A stretch of DNA of 64,000 nt. Origin: DAHUYF01 sp035509275 (GTDB taxonomy: Bacteria > Pseudomonadota > Alphaproteobacteria > ATCC43930 > CGMCC-115725). This document shows, piece by piece, positions 1 to 10,900 of the stretch. The position numbers and the translations under genes were made by a program. The stretch covers positions 62,001 through 126,000 of the forward strand of contig DATJLU010000117.1 of NCBI GenBank assembly GCA_035509275.1, in the 5' to 3' direction. Within the stretch, counting starts at the first letter, position 1. Each line of letters starts with the position of its first letter. The notes under the pieces were generated by a model, which ran no database searches, had not been told where the DNA came from, and saw only the letters and a program-made list of their open reading frames with translations.

Positions 1-302
1 CCACGCCTGTGGGCCTCCGCCTTCGTGGGGGTGGCGAAGAGCATAAAAGCGGTTCCATGTGACCCGATACGGCTCTGATGGCGGGGCCGAGTCGATGGTG
101 ACGCCACTCCGTCGGTAAGCCCGGTGTGCGCTGCAGCGCCGCGTCGGGCCGCCGATGGGGGGCCGCGGTTCGCTGCGCGAAGCAGCGGCAACGCGCCTTG
201 TCGTTACCGGCGGCGGGCGCGCCGTTCACCCTTCGGCAAGGTCTCCGGCGCTATCCGTTCTCTGAAGAAATCCCCGGCCGGACTTCGGAGAACGAAGCGC
301 AC
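1..302. other. Left-edge region upstream of the GH13 gene
   Basis: I see no convincing complete gene here. On the minus strand an ATG at positions 44-42 opens a reading frame that runs off the left edge (Met-Leu-Phe-Ala-Thr-Pro), so the 5' end of a divergent gene could lie here. Only about 14 codons are visible and no clear ribosome binding site precedes it. The rest is GC-rich and presumably carries the leader of the glucosidase gene. A GGAG at about 287-290 is the likely Shine-Dalgarno for the ATG at 303. Confidence 0.3.
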
Positions 303-1964
<1,662 letters not shown>

Positions 1965-2003
1965 CGGGAGCGCGCCGCCGGCCGCGCCGGTTATAGTGCG
2001 GGC

Positions 2004-2531
2004 ATGACCGTCTTCACCATCGGGCATTCGACGCGGGAGATCGGGGCGTTTATCGCGCTGCTGCGCGGCGCCGCGGTCCAATGCGTTGCCGATGTGCGCC
2101 GCTTTCCCTTTTCGCGCCGGCATCCGCAATTCAACGAAGCGGCACTCTCCCGCGCTCTCGCCGAAGCCGGATTCGGCTATCGTCATTTCCCGGCGCTGGG
2201 TGGTAGGCGCAACGCGCGCCGCGATGACTCGCCGCACACCCTGTGGCGCGAGCCCGCCTTCCGCAACTACGCCGATTATGCCGAGACGAGCGACTTCCGC
2301 GCCGCCTTCGCCGCGCTTCGGCGCCTCGCCCGGGAGCACGCCGTGGCGGTGATGTGCGCCGAGGCGGTGTGGTGGCGGTGCCACCGCCGCATCATCGCCG
2401 ATTACCTCATCGCCGCGGGCTTCGAGGTGCGCCACATTCTCGACGGCAAGATCGAGCCGGCGATGCTCACCCCCGATGCGACAATAAGACCCGACGGCAG
2501 CGTCCTCTACCGGGCGCCGAGCCTGCTGTAG
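2004..2531 (+). CDS. DUF488 family protein
   Basis: A 175-aa cytoplasmic protein of the DUF488 family, whose biochemical role is not established. It opens with the family motif TIGHSTR and carries the C-terminal signature MCAEAVWWRCHRR with its Cys and His pair, so the conserved pocket is intact. It starts 39 bases after the glucosidase stop on the same strand, so the two may be cotranscribed. It is convergent with the next gene. Confidence 0.85.
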   Translation: MTVFTIGHSTREIGAFIALLRGAAVQCVADVRRFPFSRRHPQFNEAALSRALAEAGFGYRHFPALGGRRNARRDDSPHTLWREPAFRNYADYAETSDFRAAFAALRRLAREHAVAVMCAEAVWWRCHRRIIADYLIAAGFEVRHILDGKIEPAMLTPDATIRPDGSVLYRAPSLL

Positions 2532-2603
2532 CGCGCTTGGACGCGAAGCGTTTTGGGTGGTGCGAAAAAAGCGCTCACCCGCGCCGCAGCGCGGAGCGGC
2601 GGG

Positions 2604-3209
2604 TCAGGACGGCGCGCCGGCGCGGCGCCGGGCCAGCTTCTCGCTCTCGGCGAGCGTCTCGCGCAGCGCCTGATCGGCCTGGCAGGTCACCTTGACGAAG
2701 GCCCGCATGAAGCTGTCGCTGCGCGGCAGCTGGAAGAGGGTCTCCTCCTCGCCATCCTCGCCGGCGCGGCCGGAGACCACAACGACCGTGTCGTGCGGCG
2801 TCAGGATGACTTCGGTGAGCGCGATGCCGGGGCCGGTAACATATTCGACGACGCGCTGCCGCTCGTTCTCGCCGGCTTCGCGCAGAATGGTCATGCGGTA
2901 GGGATGGCGGCTCGCCGCCGCCTCGATCAGCGCCCGGGTAAAAGGGCGCAGGAAGGTCTCATCGAAGCCCAGCACCGCGGTCGGCTGCTCGTTGGTGGCG
3001 CCGGAGCGCACTTCAAGTGTCGCCCAGAGCGAAGCGCGGCCGCCGAAATAGTCGACCGAGGCGAGATCGAGATTGAGCGAGTCGATGGGCTGTGGCGCGG
3101 TGACCGAGCGGCTCGACAGGAAGGCGAAGCAGGCCGGTTCGCGCTTCAGCGACAAGGTCGTGTTGGCTTCGAGATTGCGGTCCGAAAGTGCGTTTTGAGG
3201 ATCCATCAT
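2604..3209 (-). CDS. Hypothetical protein, unrecognised
   Basis: A 201-aa protein that I do not recognise. The start is set at the double Met (MMDPQNALSD) because AAGG lies about 8 bases upstream. The open frame continues 47 codons further, but that part has poor codon quality and overlaps an AT-richer promoter region. The sequence looks soluble, with alternating beta-strand-like stretches (TVVVVSGRAG) and a charged C-terminal helix (LRETLAESEKLARRRAG). No signal peptide or membrane segment is seen. It is divergent from the gene at 3482. Confidence 0.6.
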   Translation of the reverse strand: MMDPQNALSDRNLEANTTLSLKREPACFAFLSSRSVTAPQPIDSLNLDLASVDYFGGRASLWATLEVRSGATNEQPTAVLGFDETFLRPFTRALIEAAASRHPYRMTILREAGENERQRVVEYVTGPGIALTEVILTPHDTVVVVSGRAGEDGEEETLFQLPRSDSFMRAFVKVTCQADQALRETLAESEKLARRRAGAPS

Positions 3210-3481
3210 CGCCAACCTTGCACCGAGTAATGCGAGCCTCGCGTCGCCTGAACGCCAGTCTTCACCATCCTGGTTAACGTTTGGATAACACGGGATAGAG
3301 CGGCTTGCACGGACTTTGCAAAACTTTTCCGCGAATTTGAGGCAACGCAAATAATACGATCGGTTTCATTGAAGAGATCAAGTGAACGCAAAAAGGAAGG
3401 CAAGCATTTGAGAGAAATCGCAACCAAATCTTAAGATTCGCCCAGCAAGATCGATTTGATCCCCTGGGGAGGGTAGGCAAC

Positions 3482-4054
3482 ATGAGTTCCTTGGCCGAAA
3501 CCATCAACACTGCGCTGGCCGCGGTAGGCCCGGCGACCGAAACCCGCTTGCGCGACCTGTTGGCGGAGTTCGGCGAGCTCAATCTCGGTGAAGAGGATCG
3601 GCTCTCGGCGCTTGCGACCGTCATCGCCGCCGCCGCCTCGACCCATCACCACCGTCACAAATCAGTCTATCTCGACGCGGTGAAAACCTGGGCGCTTGAA
3701 ATCGCCGGCACGCTCCAGCCGCCGCCGCTGCGTCTTGCCGCAGTCCCGGTCGCGGGGCCGGTCGAGGAGGGGGCGGAGATTCTGATTACCGGCCTCGATG
3801 CGCTGATCGACTCGATGAACCAGGCGGGGGTGGGTGTGCAGGACCGGCTTGTCACCGAGCTTGCGGTGGTCGCCCGGCTCCTCGGCGAGCATGACGCCAA
3901 CACCATTCATATGACGCTGATGACGGTCGGCAGCAGCCTCGCCGATCCCGAGTATCAGCCGGGTGAAGTCATCCATGTGCCGCTGCGCGAGGCGATCCGG
4001 CCCCTGAGCCGGGATGTGCGCCTCGAAGCGCTGACGCCGCGCGGCGTCGCCTGA
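3482..4054 (+). CDS. Hypothetical protein, unrecognised
   Basis: A 190-aa protein with no domain that I can name. It appears all-helical, with a His-rich spot (STHHHRHKS) near residue 56 and no secretion signal. GGGGAGGGTAGGCAAC directly before the ATG gives a good ribosome binding site. The 272-base gap to the divergent gene at 3209 is AT-richer than its surroundings and probably holds both promoters. A strong hairpin terminator follows 22 bases after the stop, so this is likely a single-gene transcript. Confidence 0.6.
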   Translation: MSSLAETINTALAAVGPATETRLRDLLAEFGELNLGEEDRLSALATVIAAAASTHHHRHKSVYLDAVKTWALEIAGTLQPPPLRLAAVPVAGPVEEGAEILITGLDALIDSMNQAGVGVQDRLVTELAVVARLLGEHDANTIHMTLMTVGSSLADPEYQPGEVIHVPLREAIRPLSRDVRLEALTPRGVA

Positions 4055-4076
4055 CCATTTCTTCCTGAGAGCGACG

Positions 4077-4106
4077 GGGGCCGGCAGCGCTGCCGGCCCC
4101 TTCTTT
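4077..4106 (+). terminator. Rho-independent terminator after the 3482-4054 gene
   Basis: Perfect inverted repeat GGGGCCGGCAGC / GCTGCCGGCCCC at 4077-4100, followed by TTCTTT. It lies 22 bases after the stop codon of the upstream gene. Confidence 0.8.
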
Positions 4107-4192
4107 GTGACCCGGCTGCCATGCGCCGGGCTCGATTGACAGCCCGGTTCCCCGCCGCTTCACTGCCCGAAACCATGAGGCGGGGAGGGACG

Positions 4193-5923
4193 ATGACATC
4201 GCGCCGCAAGACGTATGACGAGTTGCGCAGCGCGCGCTGGTATGGCGCCAAGGACATGCGCTCCTTCGGCCATCGCTCGCGCACCAAGCAGATGGGATAT
4301 TCCGCCGAGGATTATGCCGGCAAGCCGGTCATCGCCATCCTCAACACCTGGAGCGATATCAATCCCTGTCATGAGCATTTCCGCGACCGCGCCCAGGCGG
4401 TGAAGCGTGGTGTGCTGCAGGCCGGCGGCTTTCCGCTGGAAATGCCGGCGATGGCGCTGGGCGAGGTCTTCATGAAGCCCTCGACGATGATGTATCGCAA
4501 CCTGCTGGCCATGGAGGCGGAGGAGCTGCTGCGCGCCAATCCCATCGACGGCGTCGTGTTGATGGGCGGCTGCGACAAGACGGTGCCGGCGCTGGTCATG
4601 GGCGCGCTCAGCATGAACCTGCCGGCGATCTTCGTGCCGGCGGGGCCGATGCTCATCGGGCGCTGGCAGGGCAAGCAGCTCGGCTCCGGCAGCGACGTCT
4701 GGAAATACTGGTCCGAGCTGCGCGCCGGCAACATCAGCGAAGCGGACTGGCAGGGTATCGAGGACGGGATCTCGCGCTCCGCCGGCACCTGCATGACCAT
4801 GGGCACCGCCTCCACCATGGCGGCCGTGACCGAGGCGATGGGGCTGAGCCTGCCCGGCGCCTCGTCGATTCCCGCGGTCGATTCCGCGCATGAGCGCATG
4901 GCGGCGGCGAGCGGCCGGCGCATCGTCGAGCTGGTGTGGCAGGATGTCCGGCCGCGCGACCTGGTGACGCAGACCGCCATCGACAACGGCATCACGACGC
5001 TGATGGCGATCGGCGGCTCGACCAACGCCGTCATCCATCTCGTCGCCATGGCGGGGCGCGCCGGCATCAAGCTGCCGCTCGAGCATTTCGATAAGATCTC
5101 GCGGCAGACGCCGTTCCTGGCCAATATCCGTCCCTCGGGCAAATACCTGATGGAGGATTTCTGCTATGCCGGCGGCCTGCCGGCGCTGCTGCGTCAGCTC
5201 GGCTCGCTGCTCGAGCTCGGCGCGCCGACGGTGAGCGGCAAGAGCCTCGGCGAGAACATCGCCCGCGCCGAGATCTACAATGACGACGTCATTCGCACGC
5301 GCAACCAGGCGCTGCAGCCCGAAGGCGGTCTTGCCGTGCTGAAAGGCAATCTCGCGCCCAACGGTGCGGTGATCAAGCCGCCGGCCATGGAGCAGCGCCT
5401 CTTGCGCCATCGCGGTCCGGCGGTGGTGTTCAGCGACTACAACGACCTCAACCGCCGCATCGACGATCCCGCGCTCGAGGTGACCGCCGATTCGGTGCTG
5501 GTGCTGCAGAATGGCGGGCCGCATGGCGCGCCGGGCATGCCGGAATGGGGGCAGCTGCCGATTCCGAAGAAGCTCCTGGCGCAGGGGGTGCGCGACATGG
5601 TGCGCATCTCCGACGCGCGCATGAGCGGCACCAGCTATGGCGCCTGCGTGCTGCACGTCTCGCCCGAATCCTATATCGGCGGGCCACTGGCGCTGGTGCA
5701 AAGCGGCGACATCGTCGAGCTCGACGTGCCTGGCCGGAAGCTCACCCTGGCCGTCGCCGACGACGAGCTGGCGCGCCGGCGCGCCCGCTGGGTCCCGCCC
5801 CAGCCGCGCTACCAGCGCAGCTACGGTGCGCTCTTCGACAAGCATGTCGGTCAGGCCGAGGCCGGCTGCGATTTCGATTTCCTTGCCGGCGATGCCGCCG
5901 TGCCCGAGCCGGAAATTCACTGA
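4193..5923 (+). CDS. IlvD/Edd family dehydratase, probably a sugar-acid (pentonate) dehydratase
   Basis: A 576-aa iron-sulfur dehydratase converting a sugar acid to a 2-keto-3-deoxy acid. It resembles L-arabinonate-type dehydratases more than housekeeping dihydroxyacid dehydratase because of the motif NTWSDINPCHEHFRDRA and its aldolase partner. Three candidate cluster cysteines are visible, in NPCHEH, GGCDKT and AGTCMTMGT. The start is chosen at the ATG preceded by GGGGAGGGACG, which gives the family's MTSRRKTYDELRSARWYG beginning. Its stop overlaps the next start (TGATG), so the pair is translationally coupled. The next gene encodes an aldolase that would cleave the product. The exact sugar acid is not determined. 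Confidence 0.88.
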   Translation: MTSRRKTYDELRSARWYGAKDMRSFGHRSRTKQMGYSAEDYAGKPVIAILNTWSDINPCHEHFRDRAQAVKRGVLQAGGFPLEMPAMALGEVFMKPSTMMYRNLLAMEAEELLRANPIDGVVLMGGCDKTVPALVMGALSMNLPAIFVPAGPMLIGRWQGKQLGSGSDVWKYWSELRAGNISEADWQGIEDGISRSAGTCMTMGTASTMAAVTEAMGLSLPGASSIPAVDSAHERMAAASGRRIVELVWQDVRPRDLVTQTAIDNGITTLMAIGGSTNAVIHLVAMAGRAGIKLPLEHFDKISRQTPFLANIRPSGKYLMEDFCYAGGLPALLRQLGSLLELGAPTVSGKSLGENIARAEIYNDDVIRTRNQALQPEGGLAVLKGNLAPNGAVIKPPAMEQRLLRHRGPAVVFSDYNDLNRRIDDPALEVTADSVLVLQNGGPHGAPGMPEWGQLPIPKKLLAQGVRDMVRISDARMSGTSYGACVLHVSPESYIGGPLALVQSGDIVELDVPGRKLTLAVADDELARRRARWVPPQPRYQRSYGALFDKHVGQAEAGCDFDFLAGDAAVPEPEIH

Positions 5924-6696
5924 TGCCGATCGAGATGCCACAAAATCGCTTCAAGCGCGCGATCGCCGCCGGCAAGCCGCAGATCGGCCTTTGGCTGACG
6001 CTTGCCAGCCCGACCGGGACCGAGGTCGCGGCGACGGCCGGCTTCGACTGGCTGCTCATCGATATGGAGCATGCCCCCAACGAGCTGCCGGACGTTGCGC
6101 ATCATCTGCGCGCCGCCGAAGGCGGCACCGCCGAGCCGGTGGTGCGCGTCCCCTGGAACGACGCGGTGATGGTGAAGCGTCTCCTCGATATCGGTGCGCG
6201 CAGCCTGCTTTTCCCCTTTGTTCAGTCGGCCGAGGAGGCGCGCCGCGCCGTGGCGGCGACGCGCTATCCGCCGCACGGGATTCGCGGCTTTGCCGGCGTG
6301 ACGCGCGCCAACCGTTACGGGCGCGTTCCGGACTATGCCAAGCGCGCCGCCGACGAGATCTGCGTCCTCGTGCAATGCGAGACGCGCAAAGCCGTGGCCG
6401 ACATCCCGGCGATCGCCGCGGTCGATGGCGTCGATGGCATCTTCATCGGCCCCTCCGACCTCGCTGCCGATATGGGGCACCTCGCCAATACCCAGCACCC
6501 CGAGGTGCAGGCTGCGATCCTCGCGGCCGGCAAGGCCATCACCGCTTCCGGCAAGGCGCCGGGCTTCCTCAGCCTGCGCGAAGACGAATCGCGCCGCGTG
6601 CTGGCGGGCGGCTTCCTCTTCGTCGCCGTCCACACCGACGTGGCGCTGCTCGCGCGTCAGGCCGAGGCGCTGGCGAAGATGTTCAAGGGCGGCTGA
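5923..6696 (+). CDS. HpcH/HpaI family 2-keto-3-deoxy acid aldolase
   Basis: A 257-aa class II, metal-dependent aldolase of the HpcH/HpaI family, predicted to cleave a 2-keto-3-deoxy sugar acid to pyruvate and an aldehyde. Family marks are LLIDMEHAPNE, the RVPWND strand, ATRYPPHGIRGF with its Arg, QCETRKAV holding a metal-binding Glu, and the GPSDLAADMG loop. The ATG overlaps the dehydratase stop by one base, so the two genes form one operon and probably one pathway. A REP-like palindrome follows the stop. The alternative names HpaI, GarL and RhmA cannot be told apart here. Confidence 0.87.
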   Translation: MPIEMPQNRFKRAIAAGKPQIGLWLTLASPTGTEVAATAGFDWLLIDMEHAPNELPDVAHHLRAAEGGTAEPVVRVPWNDAVMVKRLLDIGARSLLFPFVQSAEEARRAVAATRYPPHGIRGFAGVTRANRYGRVPDYAKRAADEICVLVQCETRKAVADIPAIAAVDGVDGIFIGPSDLAADMGHLANTQHPEVQAAILAAGKAITASGKAPGFLSLREDESRRVLAGGFLFVAVHTDVALLARQAEALAKMFKGG

Positions 6697-6741
6697 CGGG
6701 CGCTGTCGCTGCCCAAAAAACGTCGCGATCTCAACGTCTCT

Positions 6742-6838
6742 TGTCGCCTTTCCCGCGAAAGCGGGAAACCAGAGCGATGCGCTCCGCTTTACCGAAGCTG
6801 AGGCCCTGGATGCCCGCTTTCGCGGGCAACGCGACGAT
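6742..6838. repeat. REP-like element, family 1, copy 1 (diverged)
   Basis: Two palindromic units in opposite orientation: TTTCCCGCGAAAGCGGGAAA at about 6749-6768 and TGCCCGCTTTCGCGGGCA at about 6811-6828. They have CC-AGAGCG and GGCCCTGGA flanks and CGACGA at the outer end. The spacer between the halves is longer than in copies 2 and 4. It lies 45 bases after the aldolase stop and 41 bases before the 3' end of the convergent gene. Confidence 0.8.
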
Positions 6839-6879
6839 GGGAGAGAGCGCCGTGCGAGCCCGCCCCGGCGGGATTTGCC

Positions 6880-7527
6880 CTACCCCAGAGACCCCGTACG
6901 GTCCCAGACGAGGCGCAAGGCGGGCTTCCCGTCCTCGGCGCGCTTGGCCGGGGCGAAAAGTCGGTTGCCGACGCTCACCGGTAAAAAGCGCCGCCGCGCG
7001 ACCGCGTCGACCAGCGACGGCTGATCGGCGAATCGGTCGAGGAGGAGGTGCAGCGTCGGCTCCGCGATGGCCGCGCCATCATTCGCCAGCAGGCGCAGAA
7101 CCACGGCGCGCTCGCCATCGCGGCAGAGCGCGGCGGCTACCCGGTTCGAGATCAGCCGTCTGCCGGCGACCGCGAAGCGGTGCGCCGGCGAGTGGCGCTG
7201 CACGATCGGCAGGAGATCCTCCTCGGTCAGCTGGCGCGAATGCTCGAGGATCGGCGTCGCTACCGTCGCGGTGTCGCGCGCGAGGGCGAGCAGAATGTCA
7301 CGCGGCAGGTCGAGGGCGAATTTCACCGTCTCGGCGAGAACGAGACGCACCAGCGGCTCGGCGTCGTAAAGCACGACTCGAAACGCGTCCGTCGCCGCGT
7401 GCCACTCGGCCTCGTCGAGCCCGCCCGCGGTAAACCGCGCGGCGAGACGCTCGACGGATTTGGCGCGCTCGGTCCACGACGCTTCCTCGATGAGTTGAGC
7501 AATCACTTCGCGCGTGACCGTCGCCAT
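6880..7527 (-). CDS. DUF2336-like helical repeat protein
   Basis: A 215-aa all-helical protein resembling the DUF2336 family of alphaproteobacteria, which has HEAT-like repeats and no established activity. Supporting stretches are the N-terminal segment ERAKSVERLAARF, the central VRLVLAETVKFALDLPRDILLALARD, and LLPIVQRHSPAHRFAVAGR. No signal peptide or membrane segment is present. The start is the Met in MATVTREV. Transcription is convergent with the aldolase operon. The family call rests on the pattern of helices and conserved phrases, so confidence is moderate. Confidence 0.65.
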   Translation of the reverse strand: MATVTREVIAQLIEEASWTERAKSVERLAARFTAGGLDEAEWHAATDAFRVVLYDAEPLVRLVLAETVKFALDLPRDILLALARDTATVATPILEHSRQLTEEDLLPIVQRHSPAHRFAVAGRRLISNRVAAALCRDGERAVVLRLLANDGAAIAEPTLHLLLDRFADQPSLVDAVARRRFLPVSVGNRLFAPAKRAEDGKPALRLVWDRTGSLG

Positions 7528-7810
7528 GGACCAAAACCTGCTTACTGAGCCGGCGCGCCCGTCGCGCGCTGAACGAGAGGCAGATTGCTCGACCGGGAGT
7601 TAAACGATGTTTAAGTGGCGCTCGCCGTCGCATGAAATAATTAGACGAGAGATGCCTTGACGGTTCCGTCCACGATTCATGCGGCGCGCCTCAGCGCCGC
7701 AAAACCGCGGCGCACCGAGCGTAATGGCGAACTCTGCCTCTGGTTTCGCCACAGTGTGGCGAAGTTGTGGCACGGCCCGTCCGATTTTTGACTCAGCGGC
7801 TCGACGGCGC

Positions 7811-9685
7811 TCATTGCTCGGCGCGCTCGACGGCCTCCGCGGCGGCGAGCCATGCCGCCTCGGCCTCGGCAAGCGATTGCGCGGCTTCCGCCTGCTCGCG
7901 TACGCGCTCCGCCACGGGCCGACCGCTCGCGCCGTAGGTCGCGGGGTCGGCGAGCTCGCGGTCGAGCGCCGCCTTGCGCGCCGCGATCGCGGCGAGTCGC
8001 CGCTCCGCCTCGCGCAAGGCGCGCCGCAGCGGCGCCAGGGCTTGGCGCCGCTCCGCAGCGGCGCGCCGCGCCTCGCGCCGGTCTGGCTCGGCTGCGCGCG
8101 ACTCGTCTTCCTCTGCGCTGCGCGGTCGCTCGAGCAGGTAACGTCGGTAGTCGTCGAGATCCCCGTCCCAGGCGCGTGCCGTGCCGTCGGCAACGAGCCA
8201 GAGCCGGTCGGCGGTGAGCGAGAGCAGGTGCCAGTCATGGCTGATGATCACCACCGCGCCGGGGAAATCGCCGAGCGCCTCGACCAGCGCCTCGCGCGCC
8301 TCGATGTCGAGGTGATTGGTCGGCTCGTCGAGGATCAACAGCGGCGGCGCCGCATGGCTGATGAGGGCAAAATTGAGGCGCGCCTTCTCGCCGCCGGAAA
8401 GCTCGCCGGCGCGGACGAAGACCTGGTCCTGGCCAAAGCCGAAGCGGGCGAGGCGGGCGCGCAGCTGCTCTGCTGGCGCCTTGGGCATGAGCCGGGCGAG
8501 GTGATCGAAGGGACTCGCCGCGGCATCGAGCTCCTCGATCTGGTGTTGCGCAAAATAACCGCAGGCGAATCGCGGCGCGCGGCGCGATTCGCCCGCCATC
8601 GGCGCGAGCCGCCCGGCGATGAGCCGCGCCAGGGTCGATTTGCCATTGCCGTTCGCGCCGAGGAGGGCGATGCGGTCATCGGGGTCAAGCCGCAGATCGA
8701 GCCGGCGCAGCACCGGCTCGCCGGGATCGTAGCCGACGGCGACGCCGTCGAGGGTGAGGAGCGGCGGCGCCAGGTTCGGCGGCTCGGGAAACTCGAAGCG
8801 AATCGCGGGCTCGGTCTCGGCGAGCGCCACCGGCTGCAGCCGCGCCAGCATCTTGAGGCGGCTTTGCGCCTGGCTTGCCTTGGTGGCTTTGGCGCGGAAG
8901 CGATCGACGAAAGCCTGGAGGTGCTTGCGCTCGGTCTCCTGCTTGGCGGCGAGCGCTTGCTGGCGCGCCAGCGCCTCGCGCCGCGTCCGAAGGAAAGTTT
9001 CGTAGCCGCCGCTATAGAGTGTGAGGCGGCGCTCGCCCAAATGGAGGATGTGATCGGCGACCGCGTCGATGAACTGCCGGTCATGGCTCACCAGGATGAG
9101 CGTCTGGCGATAGCGCCGCAGGAACTCGCCGAGCCAGAGCGCGGCCTCGAGATCGAGGTGGTTGGTCGGCTCATCGAGCAGCAGCAGGTCGGGCTCGGCG
9201 AACAGCGCCGCCGCCAGCGCCACCCGCATGCGCCAGCCGCCCGAGAAGGACGCCATGGCGCGCTGCTGGTCGGCATGATCGAAGCCGAGACCGGCGAGAA
9301 TGCCGGCGGCGCGCGCCGGCGCCGAATGCGCCTCGATCGCCAGCAGCCGGTCATGGATCTCGGCGGCCCGGGCGGTGTCGGCAGTGCCCTCGGCCTCGGC
9401 GAGGAGCCGGGCGCGCTCTTCGGCCGAAGCCAGCACGATCTCGAGCGGCGTCGCTTCGCCACCCGGCGCTTCCTGCGCGACGAAGCCGAGGCGGACGCCG
9501 TTCTGCCGCCGGAGCTCGCCGGCATCGGGCTGGAGGACGCCGCGGATGAGGTCGAGCAAGGTCGATTTGCCGGCACCGTTCCGGCCGATCAGCCCGACCT
9601 TCCAGCCGGCATTGATCTGCGCCGAGGCGCCCTCGATCAGCGTCCGGCCGCCGATGCGGTAGGTGAGGTCCGTGAGGGTGAGCAT
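7811..9685 (-). CDS. ABC-F family ATPase, YheS-like
   Basis: A 624-aa soluble protein with two ATP-binding cassettes and no membrane domain, as in ABC-F proteins that act on the ribosome. Walker A motifs are GRNGAGKST and GANGNGKST. Signature plus Walker B stretches are SGGWRMRVALA...LLLLDEPTNHLD and SGGEKARLNFA...LLILDEPTNHLD. The linker QETERKHLQAFVDRFRAKA resembles YheS. The C-terminus is a charged coiled coil rich in Arg, Ala and Glu. The start MLTLTDLTYR is chosen over an upstream in-frame Met because it matches the family. It is divergent from the gene at 9812. Confidence 0.92.
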   Translation of the reverse strand: MLTLTDLTYRIGGRTLIEGASAQINAGWKVGLIGRNGAGKSTLLDLIRGVLQPDAGELRRQNGVRLGFVAQEAPGGEATPLEIVLASAEERARLLAEAEGTADTARAAEIHDRLLAIEAHSAPARAAGILAGLGFDHADQQRAMASFSGGWRMRVALAAALFAEPDLLLLDEPTNHLDLEAALWLGEFLRRYRQTLILVSHDRQFIDAVADHILHLGERRLTLYSGGYETFLRTRREALARQQALAAKQETERKHLQAFVDRFRAKATKASQAQSRLKMLARLQPVALAETEPAIRFEFPEPPNLAPPLLTLDGVAVGYDPGEPVLRRLDLRLDPDDRIALLGANGNGKSTLARLIAGRLAPMAGESRRAPRFACGYFAQHQIEELDAAASPFDHLARLMPKAPAEQLRARLARFGFGQDQVFVRAGELSGGEKARLNFALISHAAPPLLILDEPTNHLDIEAREALVEALGDFPGAVVIISHDWHLLSLTADRLWLVADGTARAWDGDLDDYRRYLLERPRSAEEDESRAAEPDRREARRAAAERRQALAPLRRALREAERRLAAIAARKAALDRELADPATYGASGRPVAERVREQAEAAQSLAEAEAAWLAAAEAVERAEQ

Positions 9686-9811
9686 GGCGGCGGGGTCATA
9701 GCACAGGGCGCCGAGCCGGTGCAGCGTCCGTGCCGAATGCGGCATTGGCGATATGGACCGCCGGCCAAGTCCGGAATAGCCTCGATGAGCTTCCCTCCCG
9801 AAGGATATGCC

Positions 9812-10879
9812 ATGTCATCATCGATCGCCCGTCGACGCGAAGCGAAAGCTAAGCGACGGAAGCAAGCGCTGGCAGAGCGGCGCCGGCGAACTCATGCCGA
9901 GTCCGGGGGCTCGCTGGCAGGCCGCGTGCAGCGATTGGCGCTCGCCCCGATCGAACGCTGCCTCTTGCAGAAGGGGTTGTTCGAGACCGGCATGGGGATG
10001 ATGGTGCTCGCCCGTGGGGTGTCGCCCATGGGGCTTACGATAGCGACCTTCCTCCTCGATACCTTCTGTCTCGGCGTGAAGGATGCCTGGTTCCGAGAGA
10101 TCGAAGCATCAGAGCTTGAGGAGTACGTTGCGGCCATGGAAACTGCGGCGCCTCTTGAAGATGTGGAACCCGCCTATGCGCGCAAGCTCTTGCGTGAGGC
10201 GGTCGCCTATGGGCGCTCGCTCGGCTTCGAGCCGCCGCGTGACTACAGGGCAGCGGAGCTCCTGTTCGGCGACGTCTCGACCGATACTTGCGAGGTTCGC
10301 TTCCAATTCGGCTGCGACGGCAAGCCGTTCTATGTTCCAGGGCCCAACGAGACCCCTGCACAGGTGAGACGGCGTCTCGAACAATTGCGCCGCTCGGTGG
10401 GCGAGCGCGGATTCGATTTTGCCTTGGACGTGGATCGAGCCGAGGGTGACTCCGATTTCGAGGACGATGGCTCGTTCGAAGGCTACGATCCGGACGTGGC
10501 GCCTGACCCCGGCGAATGGTTGGAGCTGGACGAGGACGAGCGAAATCTTCGGATCGAATACTATCATCGGCGCGAGGGTACCGACCTCGAGGACGATCGG
10601 CTTGCCTTGCACGCCATTTTTCACAACGTTGTCGAGACCCAAATCGCGCGAGATGAGCCCTCGCTCGTGGGACGGACGCTGAGGCGCCTGATGACGGAGG
10701 GCCTCGATCGTCACGATGCCCTCCATGCCATTGGCTCAGTGCTCGCCGAACTGATGAATGACGCGGTCCGACGTGGCGAACCGTTTGCGAACGACGAGTA
10801 TTGCGGCGCCCTTGAGCGGCTCACTGCCGAAAGCTGGCGCGCCTCGGTCGAGGAGGAAGAGAGCGTCGAGGAGCCGTAA
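9812..10879 (+). CDS. Hypothetical protein with DUF1841-like C-terminus
   Basis: A 355-aa protein. The N-terminus is strongly basic (RRREAKAKRRKQALAERRRR), possibly nucleic-acid binding. The middle (GVSPMGLTIATFLLDTFCLG) is a conserved hydrophobic segment that does not look like a membrane span. An acidic stretch follows (EGDSDFEDDGSFEGYDPD). The C-terminus (HAIFHNVVETQIARDEP, then LMTEGLDRHDALHAIGSVLAE) resembles DUF1841. The start at 9812 is preceded by AAGGA at 7 bases; another in-frame ATG at 9785 is less well placed. A family 2 palindrome begins 21 bases after the stop. Function unknown. Confidence 0.75.
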   Translation: MSSSIARRREAKAKRRKQALAERRRRTHAESGGSLAGRVQRLALAPIERCLLQKGLFETGMGMMVLARGVSPMGLTIATFLLDTFCLGVKDAWFREIEASELEEYVAAMETAAPLEDVEPAYARKLLREAVAYGRSLGFEPPRDYRAAELLFGDVSTDTCEVRFQFGCDGKPFYVPGPNETPAQVRRRLEQLRRSVGERGFDFALDVDRAEGDSDFEDDGSFEGYDPDVAPDPGEWLELDEDERNLRIEYYHRREGTDLEDDRLALHAIFHNVVETQIARDEPSLVGRTLRRLMTEGLDRHDALHAIGSVLAELMNDAVRRGEPFANDEYCGALERLTAESWRASVEEEESVEEP

Positions 10880-10900
10880 GCTGGTCAGCTCCGTGATATG

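Noticed and set aside
1..44. Partial minus-strand gene at the left edge
   Set aside because: Only about 14 codons are visible and no ribosome binding site or family motif can be judged.
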